Shown here: positions 61,213 to 64,000 of the stretch, piece by piece
How positions within the stretch are numbered: position 1 is the stretch's first letter
Layout of the letters: every line of letters begins with the position of its first letter
Assembly: GCA_001600415.1 (NCBI GenBank)
Contig: BCJX01000002.1
Span: forward strand, 1,992,513-2,056,512
Direction of reading: 5' to 3'
Length of the DNA stretch: 64,000 nt
Origin: Pascua guehoae
Lineage: Eukaryota; Basidiomycota; Tremellomycetes; Trichosporonales; Trichosporonaceae
Made by a program: the position numbers and the translations under genes
Notes under the pieces: model-generated
Databases searched by the model: none
Seen by the model: the letters and a program-made list of their open reading frames with translations, nothing else
Told to the model about the DNA's origin: nothing

Positions 61213-64000
61213 CTATTCATCACCGACCCTGCCAAACCCTTCGCGTTGCTTTTTGCGCTCGCCCTCGCCGCCAAAGCCAAACCCACGCCCAAACCCGCTC
61301 TTCTTGCCGGCGCGCTTGCCGCCCTCGCCATACTGCTCGGCCCACTTGCGCAGCTCGGGGAGCGTGCCCTCTTCGCTCGACGAGGGGCGGATCTCGGTCA
61401 GGGCCGTGGCAAAGTGGGCCGCGGTGAGGGTGCGGTCTTTGAGCGAGCGTGCGGGTGTTTGTGGCTTTGCCTCGGCGTCGGCGTCGGCGGCTTCGGGTTC
61501 TGGTTCGCCGGCTGATGGCGTGGTAGTGGCAGACGCGGGTGACGATGCTGCCTTTTGATCGAGATGGGCCGCTTCGATCTTGGCGATGGGCGAGTCGGCG
61601 GGTGTCGCTGGGTCCTTGGCAGACTTGGACGGCGCAGATGCTGACGCTGAAGGGGATGCCTCGGCGGATGCAGACGCGGATGCCTGGCCGTCGCCCTCGG
61701 GCGTTGCCTCGGACCCACTGCCGGCGACACTTGGCACGGCCACCTGCTCCACCTCGGCAGTCTCTGGCTCGGCGCCAACGGGGATCCGCATACCGTCGTC
61801 GCGCGGGCCCGTTGAATCAGACGCAGGCATGATCTTTGCAGGCGTGCTTGCGCTCGCCGCACCAGTCTTCCACGGCACGTCGATCATCTCCTTGACTGCC
61901 GCGAGGGCCGCTGCGACACAGAGGTCTGGAGGTCAGCAAAGGCGTATCCACACGGGCAAGACGCAAAACGCACGCTTCAGGTCTGATCCCGAAAAGCCGA
62001 CCGTCTTCTTGGCAATCTCGCCCAGGGTAATGTCGGTCGCGAGCTTTTCGTCGCGCAGGAGGATGCCAAGAATGGCTGCGAGTCAGTGGTGCTTGACCGA
62101 TTTGCAGTATACTGTTCTGCGTTCGCAGCAGCTCGAGATTCAGCCACACTCACCCTTCCGGTCCTCCTCGGTGGGGAGGTCGACGAGCAATCGCCTCGGC
62201 AGGCGGCGGAGGACGGCGTCGTCAAGGTCAAACGGCCGGTTTGTGGCGCCGACAACAACGACACGCATGTCCCTGTTGGCCGACGCCGACGTGAGACCGT
62301 CCATTTCCTGCATAAACTCTGTGAGGACCTGGTTGTGCGCCTTTGACCCGCTCGAGCTGTCGCGCGCGCTGCGTGCGCCAAAGAGCGAGTCGACCTCGTC
62401 GATAAAGACGACGCACGGCGAGAGCTTGCGCGCGAGCGAAAAGACTGCCTTTACGAGCTTTTCGCCCTCGCCGACCCACATGTCGGACACGTCCGAAGGC
62501 TGGATCGCGAGCATGCGCGCACCGCTCTCGGCCGCAATCGCGCGCGCGAGGAGCGTCTTGCCCGTTCCCGGAGGTCCAAAGAGGAGCGCACCGCTCGTGA
62601 CGTGGTTCTTGAGGATGCCGCCGGCGAACGCGTCGGGGAACAGGAGCGGGAGTGAGATGACGGTGCGGATTGCGTCGATTGTCTTGTAGGGCAGGTGGAC
62701 GTCGTCAAAGCTAGACGACGCGAGTTTCTTGGCGTCCACAATGCACGGCAACAGCCGCTTTTCGTGCTTTGTCAAGTCCTTGTTCTTCTTGAGGGCCTCG
62801 ACGACTGCGTCAGTCCCGCCATCGCGGTCGACCGGCGTCGACCCTGCGCCAGCAGCCTTGCGGTGCTGCTGTTGCTTCTGCTCGTCTACTTGGTACGCAG
62901 AGAGGTACTGCGCGACCGTGTCCTCGACGGCAGTGTCGCAGTCGGTAGCCACGGTACGCGCATCCTCGACATCGACCCATGTAAGCACCAGCGGCCCACT
63001 GGCGACTTCTGTACCCCCACCGCGTGTGGCTGCGCGTCCGACCGCGACGCTCGCGAGGTCCACCGCCTCCCGCCACGGTATCACTTCTTCGCCCCACTCG
63101 GGCCCCGGCTCGCGTTCCAAGTCGTACCGCCGCCGCCGGCCGCGCCGCACGCGGTCGAGCATGCCCTGCGGCTCCTCGAGTGTCGCCCCTAGCTGCCCAA
63201 TGGCGCGGGTCATGATCGCAGCGTTCAACACGCGCCTCCGGAACTGACGCTCGTGTTGCTCGGCGACAATGTCCCGCCCCGCGGGGACCACAGGGAGCGA
63301 CTTCCACACAATCGGAGCGGACGAGCCGTCATCGCGCTTCTTGCCACGTCCCATCAGCATGTCGAGGAACGGGTGTGGGGACGACGGTGTAGACTGCGAC
63401 GGTGACGAGGCACCAAATGGGAGCAGTGAAGCCGGTCTGGTGGGTTAGCAAGGCACATGTATAGTTGGCGTATACCCACCCATGGTCCAGAATCGACCGC
63501 AGTCGACGCTCCTCCCTCTTCTTCCGGCCCCCGACGTCGTGCTCGGTGCTGCTCCACCACGGCCGTTCCTCCTTGTCGCCGTGCCCGTCGACGTGGATCG
63601 CGCTCACGCTCGCGCCGAGCGCCTCGACGACAGAACGTATCCGCTCCTTTGAGCTCTCGACGTCTTCATCGGGCGCCGGCCCGGGCTCGGCGGTATGCGG
63701 CGGGAGGAGCGAGGGCGGCACACTGAGGACGACAGCGGTGGGCCGTGGCGAGCCGCGCTTGCCCTTGTGGATCGGACCGCGGCGGCGGTGGCGCACAGCC
63801 TCGAGGAACGACGGCCACCACACGTCAAACGTCTCGGCCATGGCGGCGGTCGACTCGAGGAGGATTATGCGCCGCACCGCGGGTGCCGCGTCCGACTCGT
63901 CGGGTAGCTGCATGTTGATAATGCCCGAGAAGAAGGCGACCCACTCGTCGTCAACCTCGGCGCGCGGCGCCGGTGCACCGGGGAACCCTGGACCGCCGTT
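61213..64000 (-). CDS. AAA ATPase (Msp1/spastin-like meiotic clade), 5' end beyond window
   Basis: Predicted ATP-driven protein unfoldase or remodeller. The frame is still open at the right edge, so the N terminus is missing. Introns: about 63479-63437 (donor after LDHGG-), about 62140-62077, and about 61973-61925. The AAA domain shows FDDVHLPYKTIDAI, Walker A GPPGTGKT, Walker B VVFIDEVDSLFG and GATNRPFDLDDAVLRRLPRR (sensor and arginine-finger region). After the intron comes ILGILLRDEKLATD, then GSDLKHLCVAAALAAVKEM, the usual close of the domain. The upstream part contains a Rossmann-like region (RRIILLESTAAMAETF) and Arg/Lys-rich helices. A long Ala/Ser/Glu/Pro-rich, low-complexity segment (61430-61830) follows the AAA domain before a Gly/Phe-rich tail (GFGRGFGFGG). 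Fungal relatives are mitochondrial; here that is inference, since the N terminus is not visible. Confidence 0.88.

Overview
The window is nuclear DNA of a GC-rich basidiomycete, most likely a yeast of the Tremellomycetes (Trichosporonales or a close relative). The genes carry many short GT-AG introns, mostly 35-70 nt, with CTAAC-like branch sites. Untranslated leaders are pyrimidine-rich. One tRNA-Glu gene has an intron at position 37/38, and the tRNA-Ser body is of a type I associate with Tremellomycetes. Gene products match basidiomycete families such as a laminarinase-type GH16 and F-box-like tandem paralogs. The genus assignment is inference.

Layout. 1.2-3.0 kb: a seven-intron membrane protein of unknown function (+). 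5.3-8.0 kb: hexokinase with a long Ser/Arg-rich N-terminal extension (+). 9.3-11.0 kb: secreted GH16 beta-glucanase (+). 11.7 kb: tRNA-Ser(CGA). 12.0-13.3 kb and 13.9-15.6 kb: an alpha/beta hydrolase and an MFS transporter in tandem (-). 15.6-19.2 kb: 3.7 kb with no convincing gene. 19.3-22.3 kb: LacZ-type GH2 beta-galactosidase (+). 22.7-23.7 kb: BTB-like protein (+). 24.3-26.7 kb: ribosome-biogenesis factor NOC2 (+). 26.9 kb: intron-containing tRNA-Glu(CTC). 27.3-30.6 kb: two F-box-like paralogs in tandem (+). 30.9-31.8 kb: pyridoxamine-phosphate oxidase PDX3 (-). 31.8-34.9 kb: sparse DNA with tandem hairpin repeats and a possible gene relic.

34.9-38.3 kb: single-pass Ser/Thr-rich sensor-like protein (+). 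39.8-45.3 kb: double WHITE-type ABCG transporter (+). 46.2-46.4 kb: a 70-residue membrane mini-protein (-) behind a G-rich tract. 47.5-49.2 kb: RING protein (-), head to head with a mitochondrial membrane protein at 49.4-51.9 kb (+). 52.9-54.0 kb: secreted histidine-phosphatase-like protein (+). 56.0-60.4 kb: large mitochondrial PPR protein (+). 61.2 kb to the right edge: an AAA ATPase (-) whose 5' end lies outside the window.

Most genes are independent housekeeping or accessory loci with no operon logic. Loose themes are carbohydrate use (hexokinase, GH16, GH2) and mitochondrial function (PPR, the Mmc1-like protein, and perhaps PDX3 and the AAA ATPase). I saw no CRISPR array, prokaryotic defence island or intact transposon. 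The least ordinary items are the RING domain with an Arg-Gly-rich loop of about 108 residues, the hexokinase extension with a splice-site-overlapped start codon, and the mini-protein behind the G-rich tract.
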